Of a stretch of 64,000 bases of DNA, positions 32,380-41,658 are shown piece by piece. The position numbers were made by a program, and so were the translations under genes. Every line of letters starts with the position of its first letter. Position 1 is the first letter of the stretch. The stretch comes from Symbiodinium microadriaticum (lineage: Eukaryota; Sar; Dinophyceae; Suessiales; Symbiodiniaceae): contig LSRX01001576.1 in the NCBI GenBank assembly GCA_001939145.1, forward strand, positions 1 through 64,000, read 5' to 3'. Under the pieces are notes generated by a model. That model ran no database searches and was not told the DNA's origin. It saw nothing but the letters and a program-made list of their open reading frames with translations.

Positions 32380-33980
32380 AAACTCCAATCTGAAATACAC
32401 CGGCATTTCACCACTTGTTGCAAAAACTTGAATGCTTCACATTTTGGGAGTGCAAAGTAGTCGAATTGAAAGAAACTCGGCGGACTGTTGTGCGCGCAAG
32501 TTATTTGGCTTACCCCTAAAACCGAACAGCAGACCAAAAGACCCAAACTCTGAGACCTGAAACCCTGTACTGTTAACTTTCCCAATTAAGGGGGGAGTTC
32601 AACAATTAAGCCCTGCCCTCGGGAATAAGGCTAAAACCCGTTCCAAAACACCGAAATCAAAATGGAAAAGGCAGGTTCGGGAAAATGACCTGTTTTCTGC
32701 ATGAAGAGAATGGCCAGAATTGGGCTTTCGTCTGTAGTCTGAATGTAGAAATTTGAATGATTGGAATAGGATTCTTTGATTGCAGGGAGCCACCCGAGCA
32801 ATAGTCGTTGTAACCCAAGGCTGTTGGAGGGGGGGGGCAGCCCGAAAGGCCTGGCAGCGCTGGGCTGGGGCCTCGGCCAACCCGACCCCCAGGCCTCCTG
32901 GGTCGCCTGGGCCACCTGTCCATTTCAAAAGCAAATCCAAGGGTTTTGGAACGCTNNNNNNNNNNNNNNNNNNNNNNNNNNNNNNNNNNNNNNNNNNNNN
33001 NNNNNNNNNNNNNNNNNNNNNNNNNNNNNNNNNNNNNNNNNNNNNNNNNNNNNNNNNNNNNNNNNNNNNNNNNNNNNNNNNNNNNNNNNNNNNNNNNNNN
33101 NNNNNNNNNNNNNNNNNNNNNNNNNNNNNNNNNNNNNNNNNNNNNNNNNNNNNNNNNNNNNNNNNNNNNNNNNNNNNNNNNNNNNNNNNNNNNNNNNNNN
33201 NNNNNNNNNNNNNNNNNNNNNNNNNNNNNNNNNNNNNNNNNNNNNNNNNNNNNNNNNNNNNNNNNNNNNNNNNNNNNNNNNNNNNNNNNNNNNNNNNNNN
33301 NNNNNNNNNNNNNNNNNNNNNNNNNNNNNNNNNNNNNNNNNNNNNNNNNNNNNNNNNNNNNNNNNNNNNNNNNNNNNNTGCTCCCTGCCGCTGGTCACAG
33401 TTTCCAGTACTGCAAATTTGCTGCTCCGGTGGTGCTCGAGTGCTCGCCTTCAAGCACTGGATCAGCCCTCCAAGCAACGGATCGGCCCACGACAAAAGCG
33501 CCTGGTACTCAACTGAAAAGCAGTGACGCAGAAGCATTGAGCTGCGTGAGCTGGGTTAACTTAACTTCACACCTGCAAGCAGAAGGCAGACATTGCGAGA
33601 ACTGCTTACCATCATTGATCCGGGGCCAACATTCTGATTGGAATTCGGACGGCTATAGGCGATCCCTCCAGCTTAGCAGAGGGCACCAACAGGACTAAAT
33701 CGACTGAATCATAGCTCTGTAACTGCAACATGCGACGCAACATTTCATGACAGATGGAGAAACCGGGAGAGAGGGAGAGGGAGAGGGACAGGGAAGGGAA
33801 GGAGAGGGACATCACAGGGACGGGAGAAGGAAATCCACGAAAGGCATTTCTAGTTTGGAGCTTGTTTGTCGACTGATTTGAAGAAGCCAAAAGTAGTTGT
33901 GCTTTTTTGGGTGTGTGATTTATACAAAACGGAATATCCGACTGTTATAGGGTGGGGGGCAGCCCTTAACCCCCAATATC
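32380..33980. other. Interruption between LINE-B reverse transcriptase and RNase H
   Basis: The reverse-transcriptase frame ends in the conserved ISRRRASRM region at 33981, and readable element sequence resumes near 32376. The intervening bases hold no LINE motif, include G-rich GGGGGGGGGCAGCCC at about 32829 and GGTGGGGGGCAGCCC at about 33951, and surround the assembly gap. It may be an insertion of another repeat or an assembly join. Confidence 0.5.
32956..33378. other. Assembly gap (423 N)
   Basis: A run of N. Reading frames that cross it are meaningless. Confidence 1.
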
Positions 33981-35482
33981 CTAGGAAGACGAGGCATGGA
34001 TACCAGGCCACGTTTTGTGACCGAGTGCCTGAGCGCACATACGACTTGCACGGCGACGTGAAATCCAATTGTGGCTCGTGGAAAGAAAAGGATCCGAGGC
34101 AAAACCGCAAGGGAAGTCAAAAGAGAAGTCTGCATAATTTAGACTTATATTAGCGATATTCGTAACAGGACGGACACACGGAGATAGCCAACGCCACTTG
34201 GAAGTCACGAACGTGTTCAAAAGATGGAGACAATTTTTTATGGGTCCCCCAGGGCGTTTAAGGATTTTGTAATATCCCCAGAAGCTATTCTGGGCCATTG
34301 TGAGACGAGCGCTGAGAACAGCCTGAGCGGATATACCAAAACCAACAAGGACACCGAGGAAACGAAACGAGGGGACTGGGGACAGCGAAACGTTGCGAAC
34401 TGTGAGAGGACGATTTCCAAGGTCGGGGGAGGCAATAAATTTACACTTGTCCAGAGCCAAGGTCAGACCAACAGCAGCCAGGGCATCGATGACATCATTC
34501 AACAGCCGGGTTGCTTGCTCGTAAGAGGTGGCTAAGAGAATGATATCATCGGCGTAAATCAAATTAAAAAGACGGCGGAACTCACCATTTGGATCGGTGG
34601 ATTGAATCCATGTAGGTTCCTCGGCTACCCACTTAGCAACAGCAAAGCCCATAAAATAATCCAAAGTTCTGGCAAAAAGCTCGGCTGAATAGGAAGACCC
34701 TTGAACGACCCCGCGAAAAAGATGCTGTTCCCATGCAACATCACTGATGCTGATTAAGACACGGGAGAGAAGAATAATACGAAGCAGGACATGTGACTCA
34801 ACATGTGGGCCACATTGGGTCAGAAATTTGGCAATAGAGGAGTGGGACAAATGATCGAACGCGGATGCAACATCTAATTTAATGGCGACAAGTGGTAGGG
34901 AGTATTCCTGGCTAAGGTGAATAACGTGTTGAAGAGTGGCAGAGCCGTCAAGAGGTTGACTGCCAGGAATGCAGGCTAATTGGTTGGCAACAGTTGGAGG
35001 GAAATGTGGGCGGAGGCGAAATAAAAGAAGCTTAGTAAAGATTTTGGAGGGAGTTGAAGAAAGAACTATGGGCCGAAGATGTTTGGAAGAGAGGGGAGGG
35101 CAACTTTGGGCAGAAAAGTGAGCCGAGAAACGAGCCAAGAATCAGGGAGATCAGAAGTGCCAAAAAGAATAGAATTAAAACAATCAACAAAATGGGGCAA
35201 AAGTTCAGAAGATGCAAGAGCTGCCAAAACCTCATAGGAGATCCCATCGGCGCCCGCTGACTTGCCATTTTTACAAGTGTCAATAACCAGTTGAATCTCT
35301 TCAGCAGTAATTAGTTTAGGAGCAGGCAAAGGCTGAGGGATGGAACATAAAATGCGCAAGGGGACGTTTGGGACGACCTCGTCAGGTGGCGTATATTTCA
35401 AGGCAAAGAACTGTCGGAGCGAAGCGACAGCCCTTTGTTTGCCACCTGCTCGTACAATAAAATTAGAATGAGTCGTGATCAC
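33981..35482 (-). pseudogene. LINE-B reverse transcriptase, two frames
   Basis: Frame one (35482-35066) has the leader IDTCKNGKSAGADGISYEVL and ends LTFLPKVALPS. Frame two (35138-33981) continues with HLRPIVLSSTPSKIFTKLLL, IKLDVASAFDHLSH (first catalytic Asp), GVVQGSSYSAELFARTLDYF, and the catalytic YADD at 34556-34545. RRRASRMCAQALG near the end matches RRRTVKVICEV of LINE-A. A frameshift near 35100 separates fingers from palm. A further region (36K-35.5 kb) linking it to the endonuclease is also out of frame. The catalytic residues are intact, so decay is recent or moderate. Confidence 0.88.
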
Positions 35483-35855
35483 TGACTGACGTCTATCAAA
35501 GAAAGATATGGCCCTGAAGTCTCCTTAAGCTGCTTTGTCAAGAACAGTGGTCAACCACTGTGCTTTCGCCTCCTTTCTCATGGCGGCAATCTCTTTAGCG
35601 AGGTTCCTACATTCAGCACCTCTGAGGCCTCGTCTAAGTTTGATCTTCTCAACGATATAAGGAGGATCGGAATATCTGAAGCTTTTGGGACGGAAGGAGC
35701 ACTTATCAGACCATGCTTAGAGGAGTCTCAGCGGTGAGATCACTTCCGCAGGAACCAAGTTCTTCAGCTAATGTGGAAGCTTGTTGCGACAACAGAACTG
35801 GATCGACTCTCCCTTTGCCGCACTTATTTTTTGGCGACGTCTCTTATGAACATGC

Positions 35856-36614
35856 TTACGCTGAAAACCGTGTATCGGGAAACAAGCATAAACTGCACGG
35901 GTGGTCACACCCGAGCACATGATTAGAGTCAGCAAAGACTTTCTGCCCACTGAGAGACAAGGAGGCCCCGGCAACCCATACGTAATCAGTTTTAGAGGAG
36001 GAACCTCTTTGATTGGACCACGTGTACATATCAGGTTGTGTATGTACAAACCCATGGTTCTGAAGAATGGATCCTGCGATAAACCCTCTCTCGTCCATAG
36101 AGTTGGGGTCAAGTAGCTGTTCAGGGGGTCCAAGTTCATAGTTGGCATCAATCAAAACCGCGACTGAATCCGAAAAACGCTTGTGGCGCAAAAGGAAATC
36201 AACCTCCTGGCTGAAGGTGTTCCAAACCTCAATGCAGTCCTCTCGCTGACGGTGTGGCAAATGAGCACAAATTATGAATTGCTTGCAGCCATCTAATTTA
36301 AGAGTGACGCAAATGCCACATGACAAAGTTTTAACATGATCCACGTGTGGGACATACTTGCAAGGAAGGCCTATGGCCGAAGCCCTGAAAGACAAAAAGG
36401 GGTTTGCGACATAAAATGTCCACATGCCATCTAATTCGCAGTCAACTGTGGTCCAAGGCAGTGAGAGACCTGAAAATCCTCCCAGTTCCTGAATTCCCAA
36501 GCAGTCGATACCTTCCATGTCAAGCACTTTCCAGGAGGCCTTGAGATCATTAAAGCCTTTCCCTTGAATGTTCCAGCCCGCTGCATGGAAGTGCCCATGT
36601 CCCAAAGAAGGTAG
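35856..36614 (-). CDS. LINE-B endonuclease domain (start of ORF2)
   Basis: The frame is open directly after the ORF1 UGA (LPSLGHGHFH...). AP-endonuclease motifs are AAGWNIQGKG (catalytic Asn), GIQELGGFSG (catalytic Glu), CAHLPHRQ, VLIDANYELG (Asp) and KTDYVWV. The expected SDHxP motif is represented by GCDHPCSL near the end, after which the phase is lost at about 35870. It introduces the first-strand nick at the target. LINE-A gives the same arrangement, including absence of an ATG near the start. Confidence 0.85.
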   Translation of the reverse strand, partial: LPSLGHGHFHAAGWNIQGKGFNDLKASWKVLDMEGIDCLGIQELGGFSGLSLPWTTVDCELDGMWTFYVANPFLSFRASAIGLPCKYVPHVDHVKTLSCGICVTLKLDGCKQFIICAHLPHRQREDCIEVWNTFSQEVDFLLRHKRFSDSVAVLIDANYELGPPEQLLDPNSMDERGFIAGSILQNHGFVHTQPDMYTWSNQRGSSSKTDYVWVAGASLSLSGQKVFADSNHVLGCDHPCSLCLFPDTRFSA

Positions 36615-36617
36615 TCA
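36609..36617 (-). promoter_or_regulatory. Candidate stop-codon readthrough site UGA-CUA between ORF1 and endonuclease
   Basis: The minus strand reads GAA GCT TGA CTA CCT. The frame is open for 580 codons before and 250 codons after the TGA. UGA-CUA is shared with LINE-A, where a G follows; here the next base is C. Three codons later the LINE-B frame enters GHGHFHAAGWNIQGK. Confidence 0.6.
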
Positions 36618-38357
36618 AGCTTCAGCCCTCGCAGCCGCAGAAGTAGGCTCTTTATCCAACCAAAGATCTTGAAGTGCATCCTTGTCAAGTGAAGTAACCT
36701 TAGAGAAAATATCCGCTTTGATGTACCAATTCATATGGTTACCCTTGGAATCTTCGATACAAACATCGTAGGGCTGGGGCTCGCCATCCCTATCAACCGA
36801 CCCCAAAAGTTGGTAACGGTCAATGTAGACCTTCCCTGCCCATGAGATTTCGATTTGGTTCTCAGCGAAGTTGGGCAAATCTGGACCTGGGGACAGCGTC
36901 TTGTAGAATTCTTTTGTCAAGACTACAGCCCTGATCTTGGCAGGCTCCTCCGGCGTTTTACTTTTTGTAGCCCAAATTTTTGCCCCTTCGCTGCCCAGAA
37001 CACCGCTACGGAAGTGTTTTTCTCTGATCTTGTTGATGATTTGGGTCTGGAACTGCCCACGGCTTGCGATAGATGCCTCTGGGTCAGGGAAAGCAAGCTT
37101 AACCTTGGTGAACCCTGTACGACTGTATGGAGCCCAGACTTCATCGATGGCACTCTCGTGTTGAATGGCACGGAAGATATTGTGTACTTCGTCTGTGGCG
37201 TCGGCCTTTCTTGCATCAGACCAGCCTCCTACTACAATATCCAAATCAGCCTCTTCAGCGAAAGGTTCAGATCGAAGCCCACCTCTAGGAGAGCGAACGT
37301 TGCGTGGGGAACGGGGAGATGGAGACCTGCCCCTAGCCCCCAGCCCTGTGCGTGCGGGAGATCTGGCCCCGAGTTCATGTCTGTCAGCCTGTGCAAGAAG
37401 TTCTTCGATTTTTGATTCGAGTGCCTTAATACGAGCATCAGATTTCTCGTGTCTGTTGGTGTGTTCCTCTGCAACCCTCTCCAAAGTAGAGAGACGAACC
37501 CCATGTGCCTGAACTTCTGCTCCGAAATTGGACATTTCTTGATGGATTGCATCTGCTTTTTGATGAAGCCCAAAGAACCCATCACGAGTCTCCTGGACCC
37601 AAGGTGGCATAACTTCTGGAGCCCCTTGGAAATGAGCATAACCCGAAGGCGGCACATTTCTCACAGGACCGCCCAAATTGTTAGGAACGCCAGAAGAATT
37701 ATTCGTCGATGGCAACCCAAAAGCCCACTTGCTAATCCCTGCGCCTGGTTGTGGTTCTGCAGGAAGTGAATTATGAATTAGGTTTGCAGCATCATTATGA
37801 ATTAGGGTGCCAGGGGGCAGAGTGTGGGCATCATTGGCAGCGGCGTTAGCTTTGGTCAGCTCATCTCTATCATCATCGTGAACCTTGCAGACATCAGAAT
37901 CATCATCTTCCTCTCTTTGGGTAGTATCAGGTTTGGCACCACCATCAGTGGTAAGGTCAAAGTGAGGGATGTCTCGGGCAAAGTGTGGGGACGTAGGCAA
38001 ATCCACATCGGCTTCCGCGCTTTGGGAGTTGATAGGTTCTCCAGGTTCAACACACATGCTTTCATCCCTGGGTTCAAGCTTCGGCTTTTTAAGGTCAGGA
38101 GTGTCGGGTAAAGAAGGCTTACGAACCCTGGTCTCCGACAACTGCTGCTCCAAAGCATGTGTGTGTCGGCCTACTGGTGGCAGAGTGACGATCTCCGGTC
38201 CGGGCACAGCAGATGCGGGTGCAGACGGCAAAGCAGATTGCTTGTTCATTCTCACCCTTGCTCGGAAGGCAGCCCCCTCCTCAGCCCTGAGATCCCTGCC
38301 CAATTCCTCACGAAGAGCAGCAACTTTCTCGGAAGAAAGCCAACCAGAGACAGGCAT
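36615..38357 (-). CDS. LINE-B ORF1 protein (coiled coil plus RNA-binding-like domain)
   Basis: 580 residues from the ATG at 38357. A long hydrophilic N-terminal region carries a possible basic patch (DLKKPKLEPRD) and acidic runs (REEDDDSDV). Then come VMPPWVQETRDGFFGLHQ, a heptad region (about 275-320: RLSTLERVAEEH, RIKALESKIEELLAQ), an Arg/Ser/Pro linker (GRSPSPRSPRNVRSPRG) and, from about 370, the folded domain DLDIVVGGWSDAR, KIWATKSKTPEEPAKIRAVV and IEISWAGKVYIDR. The last two thirds align with LINE-A ORF1. This is the longest undamaged ORF1 in the window. A role as the RNA-binding particle protein is inferred from LINE ORF1 layout. Confidence 0.78.
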   Translation of the reverse strand: MPVSGWLSSEKVAALREELGRDLRAEEGAAFRARVRMNKQSALPSAPASAVPGPEIVTLPPVGRHTHALEQQLSETRVRKPSLPDTPDLKKPKLEPRDESMCVEPGEPINSQSAEADVDLPTSPHFARDIPHFDLTTDGGAKPDTTQREEDDDSDVCKVHDDDRDELTKANAAANDAHTLPPGTLIHNDAANLIHNSLPAEPQPGAGISKWAFGLPSTNNSSGVPNNLGGPVRNVPPSGYAHFQGAPEVMPPWVQETRDGFFGLHQKADAIHQEMSNFGAEVQAHGVRLSTLERVAEEHTNRHEKSDARIKALESKIEELLAQADRHELGARSPARTGLGARGRSPSPRSPRNVRSPRGGLRSEPFAEEADLDIVVGGWSDARKADATDEVHNIFRAIQHESAIDEVWAPYSRTGFTKVKLAFPDPEASIASRGQFQTQIINKIREKHFRSGVLGSEGAKIWATKSKTPEEPAKIRAVVLTKEFYKTLSPGPDLPNFAENQIEISWAGKVYIDRYQLLGSVDRDGEPQPYDVCIEDSKGNHMNWYIKADIFSKVTSLDKDALQDLWLDKEPTSAAARAEA

Positions 38358-38393
38358 ACAAGACCCCCTGAAGGAAGCTCACGAGCGTTAAAT

Positions 38394-38413
38394 CTGAGCC
38401 GGAATCTGTAGCC
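38394..38413 (-). other. Weak spliced-leader-like sequence at the LINE-B 5' end
   Basis: The minus strand reads GGCTACAGATTCCGGCTCAG. The 3' part ATTCCGGCTCAG is similar to ATTTTGGCTCAAG of the dinoflagellate leader, and GGCTAC also precedes the better relic in LINE-A. It lies at the border with the minisatellite. The similarity is short. Confidence 0.3.
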
Positions 38414-38935
38414 ATTTGCCCACTCCTTTTACGGTTTAGGGTTTCGCAGCCGCCCACTCCTTTTAGGATTTAGGGTCCGTTTTAGGGTTCAGGGCTTCGC
38501 AGCCGCCCATTCCTTTTAGGGTTCAGGGTTTCGCACCCACCCACTCCTTTTAGGGTTTAAGGTTTCGCACCCGCCCACTCCTTTTGGGGTTCAGGGTTTC
38601 GCAGCCGCCCACTCCTTTTAGGGTTCAGGGTTTCGCACCCACCCACTGCTTTTAGGGTTTAGGCCGGGTTTCCCACCGCCCCACTTTTAGGGTTTAGGGT
38701 TTCGCACCGACCCACTCTTTAGGGTTCAGGGTTTCGCAGCCGCCCACTCCTTTTAGGGTTCAGGGTTTCGCACCCACCGACTCCTTTTAGGGTTTAGGGT
38801 TTCCCACCGACCCACTCCTTTTAGGGTTTCGGGTTTCGCGCCGACCCACTCCTTTTAGGGTTCAGGGTTTCGCAGCCGCCCACTCCTTTTTTTTTCCCTC
38901 TCGCATGGCTAAGGATCTATGCCCACAAGCGAGGA
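38412..38935. repeat. Telomere-like 34-bp minisatellite, first array
   Basis: About fourteen units of a 34-bp repeat with core TTTTAGGGTTCAGGGTTTCG, separated by a CxCCCACTCC element. Some units have the plain TTTAGGGTTTAGGG form, so the repeat looks derived from the TTTAGGG telomere sequence. The array ends in a T run followed by the flank CCCTCTCGCATGGCTAAGG, shared with 26906-26945. Confidence 0.92.
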
Positions 38936-39180
38936 GGATGAGGTGATTTGACCACTGTGTGACTAGAGGGGACAAGATCAGCCACAAGCACAACTACCCG
39001 AAATTGAAGATACCCAAGGTGTGCGTGACAAGATCTCAACCCTCATCGGCAAACTGTCACGGCTCCTTGCCTAAACCCGGCCCTAAGACACTGAAGAATA
39101 AAGTTCAAGGACCTGATGTGACAGAGAGCTCAAGGCTGTGCTACTTACTCAAGCGCATTGACTCAAGACAGTACAAAATT
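38936..39180. other. Unique spacer between minisatellite arrays
   Basis: About 245 bp of non-repetitive sequence with one 78-codon frame that I do not recognise. Confidence 0.6.
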
Positions 39181-39560
39181 CCTTTTAGGGTTTAGGGTTT
39201 CGCCCCCACCCACTCCTTTTAGGGTTCAGGGTTTCGGACCCACCCTCCTTTTAGGGAAAAGGGTTTCGCACCCACCCACTCCTTTTTTTCCCACCCACTC
39301 CTTTTAAGGTTCAAGGTTTCGCAGCCACCCACTCCTTTTCGGGTTTAGGGTTTCGCACCGACCCACGCCTTTTAGGGTTTAGGGTTGCGCGCCGACCCAC
39401 TCCTTCTAGGGTTCAGGGTTTCGCACCCGCACTCCTTTTAGGGCTTAGGGTTTCGCAGCCGCTCACTCCTTTTAGGGTTCAGGGTTTCGCACCCGCCCAC
39501 TCCTTTTAGGGTTCAGGGTTTCACAGCCACCCGGAGGCTGTGGGGTTTCACACCCACCCT
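39181..39560. repeat. Telomere-like 34-bp minisatellite, second array
   Basis: About ten diverged units of the same 34-bp repeat as at 38412-38890, with more point changes and some truncated units. Confidence 0.9.
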
Positions 39561-40041
39561 TTTAGAGTCCTGGTTTTGTTATGGTCATGCTGTCCCTAAA
39601 CGACGACAGGCTGCTCCGTGAGCTCCGGCACACGCCCCAACGAGCGAGATCTGCGCCCACTTTGGCGGTAGAGGACTTTCTCTTCATGAAAAAATACAAA
39701 TCTAGCTCCAAGTACACATGCCAGGATAGATCTAAATCTGTGTGTATTCTCTCTTATATATATATATCTTTTTTATACAGGGGCGAGATATAGCTTTTTG
39801 TTATAGCTATATATAACACTTCTGCTTTCCTCCTTGCTCATCATATAAGTGGGGTCCTACTTTCGCTGTTCTATCGTACCGACAAGATTCTGCATTCCTC
39901 GGAGCAGGACCTCGGTGGATTCCTGCTGGATCCAGAGACCCCAGCAAGGCTGCCACAGGAGCCTCCAGCCCTGACGCCTCCAACGCCGACACCTCCGACA
40001 CGTAGCCTTGGGCCTTTCACTCCTCCAGTCTTTCAGAACCA
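39561..40041. other. Upstream region of the transposase gene
   Basis: AT-rich around 39750-39820 (TATATATATATC). No TATA-like or other promoter assignment is justified in a dinoflagellate. No gene is seen. Confidence 0.4.
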
Positions 40042-41631
40042 ATGGGCAAGAAGATCCTGGGCAAGCGGAAGTTGCATGCAGCCGGGCCCAGTGTTGTCAA
40101 GGACAGTTCCAAGCCAAAGGGCTTCCTCGCACGTGTGAAGCAGAATCGCGCCTTCACAGTCACACATGGTCTTGCTTACTCGGGCCGGACCAATGTAGAG
40201 AAGAAAACCATGACCCTGTCGGAAGTAACGCAGCCAGCGTTCGATGACATCGTTGCTCTCACAGAAGCCAAGGCGAAGAGTTTCCTGCAGCAGTCTGGAC
40301 TTTTGCCATGATGGCGAGACCGTCCGTCTTACCTCTGCTGGGAATGCGGCGGTCGTATGATTTGCAAATCGCAAGGGCATCGGCGATGTGATAGCTGTGT
40401 TCAGCGACCGCGATTGCATGACATTGGTTTCGTCTACACTCCTTGGCAGGGAAATGCCAAATCCGGAGAGGAGCCAAGCTACACTTGGTTCCTGAGGCCT
40501 GCGCCAAGGGTTTAGGGTTTAGGGGTTGTTCAGGGTTTTCCCTCCAGGTCAGCTTACTGCCTTGGTAACAAGCTCTCCAACGACCAGTGTGCCTGGATGT
40601 GCAAGAGCTCCAAGGACAACTTGCATGCCGCACTCAGCAAGGTGCAGATCCTCTACGGCAAGCACAAGCTCGCTTTGGCATGGACCGAGGTGGCTCACAA
40701 GTTCAACACCAAGTTTCAGCAGCAGATCGTCGAGGCGGACACTGCCAGAACCTCTTCTAGTAAGCAGGACGGCGTCACGACACATCCGGGCCGCACCATG
40801 GTGGTCAAAGCGCGTGGTAGCAAAGACTGGACAGTCACTGCGCTCAAGCCTACAACAACACACGTCAGTCGAGGCTGCCCACCAGAGACGGCAGCCGAGG
40901 TCACGCCTGTGTTGGCTGGTCAGGCAGTGGGTTCGGGAAGCTTAGGAGCCTGCAATAAACCTTTACGTTAACAAACCCTAAGCCAAATGGCCCGAAACTT
41001 CCCTAAACATAGCCCCAAACCTCCCTAAAGTTTACGTCCCTATCATAGGAAGGAGCTGGTTAAAATAGCAACCAGTCAGTGTTGCAAATCCCAGAGTCTC
41101 CTGAAGTTCCAACCCCTCCCATATGAGCCAACTGCGGCGCCCCGAACCGGCGCTGCAAATTCCAAGCCTGCCCTGAAGCTGCAGTCCAACTGCGTGCTGG
41201 CAGTGGACGTCGCCCAGGCGTGGGGCAAGGCGGCAAAGTCGCTCGGCCTGGAGACACTCAAAGGTGTGCGTCACAATGCCAAGATTTTCACGCCGACGTC
41301 CAGACTGCAGAAATCCTCCTTGAAGACCGCTCTGAAGACTGTCCTGCACAAGAAGGCCCAGGCCAAAGCCTCCTGCGTTAGGGAGACACAGAAGGACTTT
41401 GTCGTGGCAGGCGGCGACAACGCCGCAGAGGGACTGTTCGGACACCTGAAGACCGCACTGCGTCGCGTCCAGTTGGTCAGAAGGCCAGGGTACCAAGCCA
41501 TCCTCGACGCACACTGCGCCTATCGACGTGCACTCTCTACAGGTCTTGTGCAACTCTCGCCGTCTGATGCATACGATGCATCCAAGTGCCATTGGCTGTA
41601 CACAGCTTGGGCCGGGGGCCGTGCTCGTTGA
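40042..41631 (+). CDS. ISXO2/IS1595-like DDE transposase gene, spliced, one in-frame TGA
   Basis: Exon 1 starts at the ATG at 40042 (MGKKILGKRKLH). After an in-frame TGA at 40309-40311 the same frame gives a zinc ribbon, CWECGG and CDSC with Cys between, then GFVYTPWQGNAKSGEEPSY. A 51-bp intron (40497-40547) joins FLR to SAYCLGNKLS. Exon 2 has QQIVEADTART, the expected first catalytic Asp. A second intron between about 40940 and 41180, borders uncertain, leads to NCVLAVDVAQAW (second Asp). The end has GGDNAAEGLFGHLKTALRR, matching the Asn/Glu helix of the ISXO2 family. Such domains are common in Symbiodinium proteins. I infer a transposon-derived or domesticated gene. The TGA is either a mutation or a missed small intron, so activity is doubtful. 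The family assignment rests on motif order. Confidence 0.65.
40497..40547 (+). other. Probable 51-bp GC-AG intron with telomere-like sequence
   Basis: The intron begins GCCTGCGCC after exon ...CTGAG and ends CCCTCCAG before GTCAGCT. Removing it gives CTG AGG TCA GCT, restoring L-R-S-A-Y-C in frame. Non-GT donors and AG|G acceptors are typical of dinoflagellates. Half of the intron is GGGTTTAGGGTTTAGGGG-like sequence. Confidence 0.65.
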
Positions 41632-41658
41632 AAACATACAGACGAGGAGCACAGTTCT

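Larger units (their letters stand above)
28340..38411 (-). mobile_element. LINE-B, decayed non-LTR retrotransposon
   Basis: It has the same order as LINE-A on the same strand: ORF1 (38357-36615), in-frame UGA-CUA, endonuclease (36614-35856), reverse transcriptase (35482-33981), interruption with assembly gap (about 33980-32380), RNase H (32077-31400), poly-G motif (31370-31343), ORF3 (31233-29898) and ORF4 dioxygenase-like (29490-28526). Several frameshifts separate the domains, so this copy cannot make ORF2 in one piece. ORF1 and ORF4 are the best preserved. The 5' end abuts the telomere-like minisatellite at 38412. The ends are estimates. Confidence 0.85.

Noticed and set aside
32599-33537. 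Long frames crossing the N run
   Set aside because: They are open only because N cannot give a stop.
38412-39560. CRISPR-like array
   Set aside because: The units adjoin without unique spacers and are derived from telomere repeat; the genome is eukaryotic.
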